Origin: Deltaproteobacteria bacterium
GTDB taxonomy: Bacteria; Myxococcota; Kuafuiibacteriia; Kuafuiibacteriales; Kuafuiibacteriaceae
Reading direction: 5' to 3'
Length of the DNA stretch: 64,000 bases
Assembly (NCBI GenBank): GCA_016713425.1
Contig: JADJPE010000005.1
Coordinates: 2,914,001-2,978,000, forward strand
A program made the position numbers and the translations under genes. The notes beneath the pieces are model-generated. The model did no database searches, was not told the DNA's origin, and worked only from the letters and a program-made list of their open reading frames with translations. Below, piece after piece: positions 9,290 to 16,668 of this stretch (the first letter of the stretch is position 1; each line of letters begins with the position of its first letter).

Positions 9290-11736
9290 TGGGAGCCCAG
9301 TATCGAGGAGCCGCCGCCCTCGTCAATGGTGGGACAACGGGTTACGTTGAGATTGGCGCCGCTTCTCGAGAAGGTGAGCAAGACGTGGTCGAAGCCCCCG
9401 CGATCACTGGAGGCCAGAACACCGACGTGGCGTCGATCCATGCCGGTGCGTCGGTCTGCGGCGTGCCTGGCCCGGCGGATGGCGCTTCCCTGGCGTCGAT
9501 CGAAGCCTGCCGTTCGCGTGGCCCAACGGACCGATCGCACGCGATGGGTATCCGTGCTGCGCTCGAGTTGGCGCTTGGCGTGCTCTCGGCGCTGGAAGGT
9601 CTTCATCGACGAGCTGGCGTGGGCGTGGGGGTGGGCGAGGGCGTGGGCGAAGGCTCGGACGAGGTCGCCATCCATGGTGCGCTCCAACCCGAGAACATAT
9701 GGATTCGTTCGCGGGGCGAGGTGACGTTGCTGGGCGCGGGCCAAGGCGGCCAGGACGCGTCGTACCGCGCACCCGAGTGTCTGATGGCCCGGGGCCCGAG
9801 CCCGAGGCAAGATCTCTTTTCTCTCGGATTGATCCTCGCTGAGGTTCTCGCCGGCACGAAGCTCAACCCACCTGGGAAGCCGGTGGTTGGGCTTGGCCTT
9901 CCGCGAAGAATTCGACAGCTTCTCGAGGGGCGTGGGGATGTGCCCGGGGATCTCGTGGCCGTCGTCTTGTCGCTTACGTCGGTGGACCCGTCGCGGCGGC
10001 CTGCGTCGGCCGACGAGGCTTCGCGTCTTCTTGCGGCCGTGCTCGGGAAGCTCTCCCTCTCGGACCCGCCCGGTGCCTCCGAACGCTCCGAAGCGGCCAA
10101 GATGGTCGAACGCTCGCTTCGAGCTTTCATGGGCCAATTGATGCACGAGCCGACGGATGAGGCTTTGCTCGCGGGCTCGTCTTCGGACCCGACTTCGGAT
10201 CCGACTTCGAGTCCGACTTCGGACCCGGCTTCGATTTTGGCAATGCGGTCATCGCGGAGCGAGACAGCGGATGCGACTCAAAGACCACGCTTCGACGGAG
10301 CTCACGATGACGACGGAGCTCACGATGACGACGGAGCTCACGATGACGACGGAGCTCACGATGACGACGGAGCTCACGATGACGACGAAGCTCACGATGA
10401 CGACGAAGCTCATGATGACGACGAAGCTCGAGACCGCGGAGATCTTCGCGACCACGACCGCGACCGCGACCGCGACCACGCAGTCGCGGTCGCTCGACCA
10501 CTTCTCATTCCATCGGACGGCCGTGGTTCGGTTCGTGCCTCGACCGCTACGCGCGCCGAGCCTCGCCGATCTCTGAGTCATGTGCGCATTGGTTGGCGCA
10601 CCGTCGTCGTCCTTCTTGTCGCGGCGTTTGGACTCTCGGCGTCGGCTGTCTATGTTGCCCATCGCATTCGAACAGCATCTCGCGCTCAGGATCCGGACCG
10701 AGCGGGCCATCCACTTGCATCGTCGAGCACGCGCGCGGACCGTCCTGTCGGCGCACCGTGGTCCGTTGAGGTCGTGTCTGTGCCCTCTGGGGCGGAGATC
10801 TTCGTGAACGGCCTTACGACCGGTCGAGTGACGCCCAGCACCCTTTCTGGTCTCGATGCAACGCGCGCCGCGGAGATCACGGTGCGCCTTCCGGGCTATG
10901 TGACGCCGGCGAAGCAGAGCTTCGATCCTCCAGTCGGTGAACGCGGCCCGGGTGGTGGCCTCCCCCGCGCCCGGTTCTCGCTCGAGCGTGGCAAAGTCTT
11001 TCGCGTCGAGACGACGCCTCCGAATGCCCTCGTGACGGTCGATGATGTGGACATCGGTTTATCGCCACTCGACCTTCCGGCGATGGCTCTCTCGTCGGTC
11101 TCGCTGCTTCGTGTGTCGCTGTCCGACTACTTCCCCATCACGAAGCGCGTCGTGGCGGATGACTATGCACCGGAGACCATCCAGATCGCGCTCGAATCAG
11201 GCCGATCTCTCCGCGTGGACTCGACGCCGAGCGATGCCGAGATTTTTTTGAATGGGCACTTCGTTGGGTACACGCCGATGGAGGCGTTGACGGTTCCATC
11301 GACCGGGACATTCGAGCTGCGGATGCAGCACTTCGCCGCCCGTCCGTGGCGTCGCCGATTCGAGGCCGATGGGATCACCGGTCAGAGTCTCGACGTCGAG
11401 CTCAAGCCGCTCGATGTCGGTGACCTTGCACTGACCTCGGCGGAGCAGCACGAGCTTCGACGACTTCGCGCCGACATGAGACGTGCGAACCAGGCCCTTC
11501 GGAAGGCCGAGGCCGCACATCGAGCCGCGAAGCGCACCGTCGAATCCTTCGCGCGCGTGCGAAGCCTTAGAGTCGTCGAGCTTCGGCGCGCGGAAGCGCA
11601 GGTGGCGAGCGCGGCGCGCCAGATCGAGGACGCGGAAGGCGAGCGCGACACGCAAGCGCACGCGCTTGAAGATCTCCGCAAGGCGGTTCTCGGGCGCCTC
11701 TCGATGCAGCGGTCCATGCGCACGGTCGAGCCCTGA
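9247..11736 (+). CDS. Membrane pseudokinase with three PEGA domains and an acidic tandem repeat
   Basis: An 829-residue protein. Residues 90-280 follow the C-lobe of a Ser/Thr kinase: an alpha-E-like helix, then HGALQPENI at 143-151, then YRAPE and DLFSLGLILAEVL. The key residues are gone: the catalytic Asp is A145, the DFG motif reads GAG at 163-165, and no VAIK lysine or glycine-rich loop is evident. It should therefore be catalytically dead but may still bind nucleotide or partners. Next come Ser-Asp-Pro-Thr repeats, a 6-residue repeat rich in His and Asp, an Arg-Asp run, one membrane helix (VVVLLVAAFGLSASAVYVA), three PEGA repeats, and a C-terminal coiled coil. The layout, cytoplasmic kinase fold and periplasmic PEGA, suggests a transmembrane sensor or scaffold. 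Confidence 0.8.
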   Translation: MSCAKAGCVLSLGALGAQYRGAAALVNGGTTGYVEIGAASREGEQDVVEAPAITGGQNTDVASIHAGASVCGVPGPADGASLASIEACRSRGPTDRSHAMGIRAALELALGVLSALEGLHRRAGVGVGVGEGVGEGSDEVAIHGALQPENIWIRSRGEVTLLGAGQGGQDASYRAPECLMARGPSPRQDLFSLGLILAEVLAGTKLNPPGKPVVGLGLPRRIRQLLEGRGDVPGDLVAVVLSLTSVDPSRRPASADEASRLLAAVLGKLSLSDPPGASERSEAAKMVERSLRAFMGQLMHEPTDEALLAGSSSDPTSDPTSSPTSDPASILAMRSSRSETADATQRPRFDGAHDDDGAHDDDGAHDDDGAHDDDGAHDDDEAHDDDEAHDDDEARDRGDLRDHDRDRDRDHAVAVARPLLIPSDGRGSVRASTATRAEPRRSLSHVRIGWRTVVVLLVAAFGLSASAVYVAHRIRTASRAQDPDRAGHPLASSSTRADRPVGAPWSVEVVSVPSGAEIFVNGLTTGRVTPSTLSGLDATRAAEITVRLPGYVTPAKQSFDPPVGERGPGGGLPRARFSLERGKVFRVETTPPNALVTVDDVDIGLSPLDLPAMALSSVSLLRVSLSDYFPITKRVVADDYAPETIQIALESGRSLRVDSTPSDAEIFLNGHFVGYTPMEALTVPSTGTFELRMQHFAARPWRRRFEADGITGQSLDVELKPLDVGDLALTSAEQHELRRLRADMRRANQALRKAEAAHRAAKRTVESFARVRSLRVVELRRAEAQVASAARQIEDAEGERDTQAHALEDLRKAVLGRLSMQRSMRTVEP
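10180..10233. repeat. Degenerate 12-bp repeat coding for a Ser-Asp-Pro-Thr linker
   Basis: About four imperfect copies of a 12-bp unit (tcggacccgact) in frame within the pseudokinase gene, giving an Asp-Pro-Thr-Ser linker. Confidence 0.75.
10297..10422. repeat. 18-bp minisatellite, seven copies, coding GAHDDD or EAHDDD
   Basis: Seven in-frame copies of ggagctcacgatgacgac; the last two copies carry gaa in place of gga. The product is a run of His-Asp-Asp-Asp steps on the cytoplasmic side of the pseudokinase, a possible metal- or polycation-binding linker. Confidence 0.92.
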
Positions 11737-11738
11737 GC

Positions 11739-11826
11739 ATGTGACCCCACGTGAACCCCGTGAACCCCCGTGACTCCACGTGAACCCCCGTGAACCTATC
11801 TGACTCCATGCGACTCCATGCGACTT
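11739..11826. repeat. Intergenic degenerate repeat (cgtgaacccc / cgactccatg type)
   Basis: The gap after the pseudokinase gene holds several imperfect copies of a gtgaaccccc-like unit, then two copies of actccatgcg. No gene is seen in it. Confidence 0.7.
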
Positions 11827-11879
11827 CGGCTCCGACGTTTGTTCTTTACCCCGGCTCGGCCTGATGATTCTTTGAGCGG

Positions 11880-12296
11880 GTGATCTCGTTCCTCCCTCAC
11901 GTCAACGCCGCGCTGAATACACTCGTCGCCGTGTCCCTACTGATTGGGTTGGTGGCGATCAAACGGGGGCGTCGCGATGCTCACCAGCGTGCGATGACGG
12001 TCGCGTTCAGCCTCTCGTCCCTCTTCCTTCTGAGCTATCTCACCTACCACGCGGTCCATGGTCCGACGCCCTTTCAGGGACAGGGCCCCATTCGGTTCGT
12101 CTACTTCGCGCTCCTCTTGTCGCATACCCTCGTTGCGATCGTCGCGTTACCGTTCATTCTCGCCACCGCGTATCGCGCGTACCGAGGGCAGTTCGAGCGT
12201 CATCGGAAGGTCGCCCGACTCTCGTGGCCGGCTTGGTTCTTCGTCGCGGTCACGGGCCCCATCGTGTACCTCATGCTGTACCACTTCAACGGTTAG
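11880..12296 (+). CDS. DUF420 family membrane protein
   Basis: A 138-residue protein with four hydrophobic helices, starting at GTG 11880. The pattern of small helical bundle, HAVHGPTPFQG loop, HTLVAIVALPFILATAYRAYRG and RHRKVARLSWPAWFFVAVTG matches the DUF420 family, whose members sit in the membrane and are often encoded beside cytochrome c oxidase assembly genes (CtaM in Firmicutes is a member). Conserved His residues in helices 2 and 3 are compatible with metal or haem handling. No oxidase genes are nearby, but ctaB lies 7 kb upstream in the same orientation. The role in oxidase maturation is inferred from the family only. Confidence 0.85.
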   Translation: MISFLPHVNAALNTLVAVSLLIGLVAIKRGRRDAHQRAMTVAFSLSSLFLLSYLTYHAVHGPTPFQGQGPIRFVYFALLLSHTLVAIVALPFILATAYRAYRGQFERHRKVARLSWPAWFFVAVTGPIVYLMLYHFNG

Positions 12297-12363
12297 TCTC
12301 GTCGCACTGCCCACATTGCAGACTCGACGTGAGCCGTTAGGCTCGACGATCGGGGCTCGTGTT

Positions 12364-13227
12364 TTGGCTGTACCGAGACAACCGGCGGGACTCTGGCTGG
12401 TCAAGGACCTGTGCCGCGTCACGTTCTTTGGGCTCCTCATCGTGGCAGCACTCGTCGTCGCGCTCGTGCCGATTCGCCTGGGTGGTCCGGTCGAACGCGT
12501 ACTCGTGCGCGCGCTCATGGGATCGATGGCGCTCTTCGTGGCGGTCAGTCTCCTGCGTGTTTTGATTCCGGCGCCGCGCCCCGGGTCTCATCGAGTGGGT
12601 TGGAACGCAGACTATCTGCGGTGGGTCGTGTCGGAGGCGTTCGTCTCGGTCGCGCTCCATCCGGTGGTTCGAATGCCTTTTTGGCATCTTCAGGTGACGC
12701 GAACCGCCTATCTGAAAGCATTGGGGGCCTCGGTGCCGTGGCGTTCGAGTACCCACGACGACTTTGTCCTTCGGGAGCCCTGTCTCGTCCAGATTGGCCT
12801 GGATGCTCAGCTCGAAGCCGGCGTCGTCGTCGAATGTTCGGTTCATCGAGCCGGACGCCTCGTCGTTGCGCCGGTGCTGATCGGAAATGCATGCCTCCTG
12901 GGCGCCCACACGGTCTTGATGCCGGGCGCCACGATTGGCCACGATGTTCGCCTCGAGCCTGCGACCCTGATCGGTGAGGATGTCCACGTGGGCGTGGGCG
13001 CAAGCATCGGCGAGGGTGTTCGTCTCGAACGCGGGGTCGATCTTGGCTCTTACGCCATTGTGGGCACCGGCAGCATCTTGGCCGAAGGTGTCCACGTCGG
13101 CGACCGCGCTCGAGTCGGCGCTGGCTCATACGTCGAGCCCAATACGATCATCGGAGAGCGCGAGTACTGGGCAGGCACGCCGGCCCGAAGGATGGAGCCG
13201 TCCGAGGACCTTTCGCGATTCTCCTAG
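12364..13227 (+). CDS. Membrane-anchored left-handed beta-helix (hexapeptide repeat) protein
   Basis: Residues after about 110 show the [LIV]GxxxX hexapeptide pattern of left-handed beta-helices, such as VLIGNACLLGAHTVLMPGA and IGEGVRLERGVDLGSYAIVG, at least eight turns. Two hydrophobic helices precede it (FFGLLIVAALVVALVPI and LMGSMALFVAVSLLRVLI). The tail EYWAGTPARRME is the usual C-terminal cap of trimeric acetyltransferases and of the C-terminal halves of large non-ribosomal-peptide-like transferases. Trimeric acyltransferase activity is possible but unproved. The frame is open from 12058, which overlaps the preceding gene; TTG 12364, behind a GGGG tract, is the most sensible start. Confidence 0.75.
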   Translation: MAVPRQPAGLWLVKDLCRVTFFGLLIVAALVVALVPIRLGGPVERVLVRALMGSMALFVAVSLLRVLIPAPRPGSHRVGWNADYLRWVVSEAFVSVALHPVVRMPFWHLQVTRTAYLKALGASVPWRSSTHDDFVLREPCLVQIGLDAQLEAGVVVECSVHRAGRLVVAPVLIGNACLLGAHTVLMPGATIGHDVRLEPATLIGEDVHVGVGASIGEGVRLERGVDLGSYAIVGTGSILAEGVHVGDRARVGAGSYVEPNTIIGEREYWAGTPARRMEPSEDLSRFS

Positions 13228-13262
13228 TCACGCCGGAGAGCGTTCTCGTGTAGATCCGAGGC

Positions 13263-15527
13263 GTGCGCGCACTCTGGCTCGATCGACTCGGAAACAAGCT
13301 GAAGTTCTTGGTCGAAACGCTGATTCTTCGCGGTCCGATCTATCGCATCCTGGTGGTCGCGATCTTGATTGGTTTCATTGCCGCCTCGGCCGGACTCTTG
13401 GTGCACCAGTTCGATGCTCACTTCAACGACACCGGCGAAGCGGTGTGGTGGGCATTCCTCAGGCTCACCGATCCTGGCTATCTGGGTGACGATCATGGCG
13501 CGTTGCTTCGCACCGTATCGACGGTCGTGACGTTGCTTGGGTATGTCGTGTTCCTTGGCGCGCTCGTCGCCATCATGACGCAGTGGTTCAACCAGACGAT
13601 GACCCACCTCCAGGCCGGCCGTACGCCGATCGTCCAGAAACAGCACATCCTCGTGCTGGGTTGGACGAGCCGAACTTCGACCATCATTCATGAGCTCTTC
13701 CAGTCCGAGGGGCGCGTTCGACGCTTTCTGGAGCGCTTTGGAGCGCGTCGTTTGCGGGTCGTCTTGCTTGCCGACGAAGACCCGTATTCGATTGTGCACG
13801 AGCTCCGCGAGCGACTTGGTCGGCTCTGGGCCCCCAAACGATTCATCATTCGGTCTGGGAGTCAGCTTCGCCCTGAGCATCTCGAGCGCGTCGACTTCTT
13901 GCATGCGTCGGTGATCCTCTTGCCCGCTGAAGATCTTTTTTCTCCGCTCGAGACGACGGTCGACGGCCCGGTCGTCAAGACGCTGATGACCATCTCCGAC
14001 GCCGCGCTCGAGGCCAATATCCATCCGCCGCTGGCCGTGGCGGAGATCATCGACACGCGCAAGGTACCCTTGGCGAAGAGAGCCTACCGTGGTCCGATCG
14101 AGCTCATCGCGAGTGACGAATTCCTCAGCCGACTGATCGCGCAGAACTTGCGGCACCGGAGCCTCTCGTTTGTCTACTCGGAGCTCTTGGGTCACGCCTG
14201 GGGCAACGAGGTCTACTTGCGAGATTGCCCACAACACGTGGGCGTACCGTTTGCGGAGATGATCTTTCGCTTCGAAACCGCCATCCCCATCGGACTCGTT
14301 CGCGCTCAAGGCGGCGAGCTCCAAGTGCTCCTCAACCCCGCGTTCGACGTAAGGCTACGCGAAGGCGATCGGCTGGTCGTCATCGCGGAAGAGTACGCGG
14401 ACACCCAGGTTGCGGAGCGCAATTCGGCTTCTGCTTCCCTGAATTCCGAAGCTCAACAGGCTCAACACGCCCAACAGGCTCAACACGCCCAACAGGCTCA
14501 GCACGCCCAACAGGCTCAGCACGCCCAAAAGGCTCAACACGCTCAGCCGACGCAACCGGCTGAGCAGGCTCAGCCGGCTCAGCAGACCGCCGGTGAGCAG
14601 GGTGTTGACGGCACCTCCCTTTCGGCATCGGACCCAGTCCAGGTCACTGCGTCTGACTTCGCGTGGGGCGGCGCGTCAGGGCACGGCCATGGCGCTAAGG
14701 TGGGCATGGGTGATGCGGAACTGACGCATGGTTCGGGTGGCACGGACGCCGTTTGGCCCTCGAGACGCCGCATTCTCATTCTCGGATGGAACCACAAGGT
14801 CCCGGCCCTCATCCGCGAGCTCGATGAATACGCACGCGAAGAGCCCCACATCGATCTCGTTTCACGAACGCCGCTCGCGGAGCGCGAGGAATACATGGAG
14901 CGTCTCGATGTGCACCCGAAGCGCCTTCGTCTTCGGAACGTCGAGGCCGATTTCACGTCACCCTCCGACTTGGCCCAGATCGAGCCGCAGTCGTTCGACA
15001 CGATCCTCATCCTCTCGAGTGACAGTCGCGAATCCGAGGCCGAGACCGATGCGCGGTCTTTGCTTGGGTATCTCGTCCTCGAGGAGCTGCTCAAAGATGC
15101 GCCGCGGAAGCCGCACATTCTTGTTGAGCTGTATCACCCGGACAGCGTGAGTCTGTTTCGCTATACGCGGGCCGAACTCTTCGTGAGCCCCGTGTTGGTG
15201 AGCCATATCCTCACCCAGGTTGCGCTGCGTCGAGAGCTTCGAACCGTCTTTGAGCTCCTCTTCGGGTCTGAAGGCGCTGAGGTGCGGTTTCGGCCGGCCC
15301 GCGAGTTCCTGCGTCACACGGGCGAGACGACCCTGAGCACCCGGGGCGCTGGGGTGCATTTCTCGGTACTCCAGCGTGCGGCGTCGAACGAAGGGCAGAT
15401 CGCGCTCGGGCTTCGGTGCCAGGCTGAGGTTCCGAATCGGCCCGGAGGTGTCGTGCTCAATCCGGATCGCGGGCGCCGTTGGGTGTTCGCGGACGACGAC
15501 GACGTCATCGTCCTCGCCAGCGAGTGA
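13263..15527 (+). CDS. CASTOR/POLLUX-type ion channel with two RCK (TrkA-N) domains
   Basis: A 754-residue membrane protein. Two helices (ILVVAILIGFIAASAGLLV and VVTLLGYVVFLGALVAIMT) flank a pore loop reading LTDPGYLGDD, unlike the TVGYG of K+ channels and close to the filter of plant CASTOR/POLLUX and bacterial relatives. An RCK domain starting at ILVLGWTSRTSTII follows, then a Gln/His/Ala-rich linker (about residues 395-450), then a second RCK starting at ILILGWNHKVPALIREL. Such channels conduct cations under cytosolic nucleotide or Ca2+ control. It starts 36 bp after the hexapeptide gene in the same direction. The repeat linker is an unusual insertion between the RCK domains. Confidence 0.87.
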   Translation: MRALWLDRLGNKLKFLVETLILRGPIYRILVVAILIGFIAASAGLLVHQFDAHFNDTGEAVWWAFLRLTDPGYLGDDHGALLRTVSTVVTLLGYVVFLGALVAIMTQWFNQTMTHLQAGRTPIVQKQHILVLGWTSRTSTIIHELFQSEGRVRRFLERFGARRLRVVLLADEDPYSIVHELRERLGRLWAPKRFIIRSGSQLRPEHLERVDFLHASVILLPAEDLFSPLETTVDGPVVKTLMTISDAALEANIHPPLAVAEIIDTRKVPLAKRAYRGPIELIASDEFLSRLIAQNLRHRSLSFVYSELLGHAWGNEVYLRDCPQHVGVPFAEMIFRFETAIPIGLVRAQGGELQVLLNPAFDVRLREGDRLVVIAEEYADTQVAERNSASASLNSEAQQAQHAQQAQHAQQAQHAQQAQHAQKAQHAQPTQPAEQAQPAQQTAGEQGVDGTSLSASDPVQVTASDFAWGGASGHGHGAKVGMGDAELTHGSGGTDAVWPSRRRILILGWNHKVPALIRELDEYAREEPHIDLVSRTPLAEREEYMERLDVHPKRLRLRNVEADFTSPSDLAQIEPQSFDTILILSSDSRESEAETDARSLLGYLVLEELLKDAPRKPHILVELYHPDSVSLFRYTRAELFVSPVLVSHILTQVALRRELRTVFELLFGSEGAEVRFRPAREFLRHTGETTLSTRGAGVHFSVLQRAASNEGQIALGLRCQAEVPNRPGGVVLNPDRGRRWVFADDDDVIVLASE
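14454..14543. repeat. 18-bp minisatellite inside the channel gene
   Basis: About five copies of caacaggctcaacacgcc with a few substitutions, in frame, coding the hexapeptide QQAQHA in the linker between the two RCK domains. Confidence 0.9.
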
Positions 15528-15648
15528 ACCTGACAGAATGCAGCGCTTCGGGATCGGGCGCAAGAAAACGATCCGTAGTCGTGCTCGGCCCAGAAAGCTG
15601 GCCACTTTTTGGCGGCCTTCGCCAAAATGATTCATCTGTTTTCGCACG

Positions 15649-16593
15649 ATGCCGCGTGCACAACAGATCCGCTCCCGTTCGATCAGTGCATCCCCATTCC
15701 TCAAATGGGCTGGGGGCAAGAACCAGCTCCTGAAGGATATCCTGCCGCGACTCCCCGAGAAGATCTCGGTCTACTACGAGCCATTCATTGGGGGTGGGGC
15801 GCTGTTCTTCGCGCTGGCGAGTCAAAGGCGGTTCAAGAAGGCGGTGATCGGCGACCGGAACCCCGTACTGGTCGATGCCTACCAAACGGTGCGAGACGAC
15901 GTCGAGGCGCTGATCGAGCAGCTTGGGCCTCACGCGGCCCACGCCACCGACGCCGAATACTTCTACTGGATGCGAGCACTCGACCCATCCTCGATGTCGC
16001 GGGTCGAGCGTACGGCGCGCCTTCTGTTCCTCAACAAGACCTGTTTCAACGGACTGTTTCGTGTGAACCGCCGCGGGCAATTCAATGTTCCATTCGGGCG
16101 CTATAAAAATCCGACGGTCCTCAACCCGGACTTGTTGCGTGCGTGCTCCGAGGTGCTTCAAGGCGTGGACATCGTCGAAGGTGACTTCGAAGCCTTGGCG
16201 GAGCGGGCTGGGCCGAATGATACGATCTATTTCGATCCGCCCTATGTACCGCTTTCGGCGACATCCTCCTTCACTGCGTACGATCGGCATCCTTTTGGGA
16301 GAAGCGAGCATGCGCGGCTTGCGCGTGCCTATCGTGCGTGTCTCGCGCGCGGCGCGACGGCCCTGCTCTCGAATTCCGACTGCGAGGAAACGCGAAAGCT
16401 CTACCGCGGGCTTTGGGTCGAAACGGTCGCGGCGACGCGGGCGATCAACGTGGTGGCGAGCAAAAGGGGCCAGGTGAACGAGGTGTTGGTCGTGGGGCGT
16501 CGCCAAAGTGCGCCGGCGCTTCGTCAGGTGGGCGCAAGCGGCCATGCGGTCACCTCGAGCTCGTCGCTCCGCCGATCGCGCGCGGCGGGATAG
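15649..16593 (+). CDS. dam: Dam-type DNA adenine-N6 methyltransferase (D12 class)
   Basis: A 314-residue enzyme of the D12 alpha class. The AdoMet site is FLKWAGGKNQLL near the N-terminus plus FIGGGALFF; NKTCFNGLFRVNRRGQFNVPFG is the Dam signature block, and catalytic motif IV is DPPY at residues 196-199. Family members usually methylate the adenine of GATC. No restriction endonuclease or other modification gene adjoins it, so it is an orphan methylase that may mark DNA for mismatch repair, replication timing or gene regulation. GATC sites are plentiful in the window, so there is no sign of avoidance. The C-terminal 25 residues are Ser/Arg-rich and poorly conserved. Target specificity is inferred. 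Confidence 0.93.
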   Translation: MPRAQQIRSRSISASPFLKWAGGKNQLLKDILPRLPEKISVYYEPFIGGGALFFALASQRRFKKAVIGDRNPVLVDAYQTVRDDVEALIEQLGPHAAHATDAEYFYWMRALDPSSMSRVERTARLLFLNKTCFNGLFRVNRRGQFNVPFGRYKNPTVLNPDLLRACSEVLQGVDIVEGDFEALAERAGPNDTIYFDPPYVPLSATSSFTAYDRHPFGRSEHARLARAYRACLARGATALLSNSDCEETRKLYRGLWVETVAATRAINVVASKRGQVNEVLVVGRRQSAPALRQVGASGHAVTSSSSLRRSRAAG

Positions 16594-16668
16594 CGGCCTC
16601 CGCGCAGGCGTTCGTACAGTGGGCTCCTAGCCAATCGGAAGACGGCGCCCTAGGCTGAGGGTGCGCCC

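Noticed and set aside
8677..10146. Minus-strand frame of 489 codons across the pseudokinase start
   Set aside because: Arg/Ser-rich shadow sequence that spans two better-supported genes.
13224..14324. Minus-strand frame opposite the channel gene
   Set aside because: Charged shadow of a gene with clear RCK motifs.
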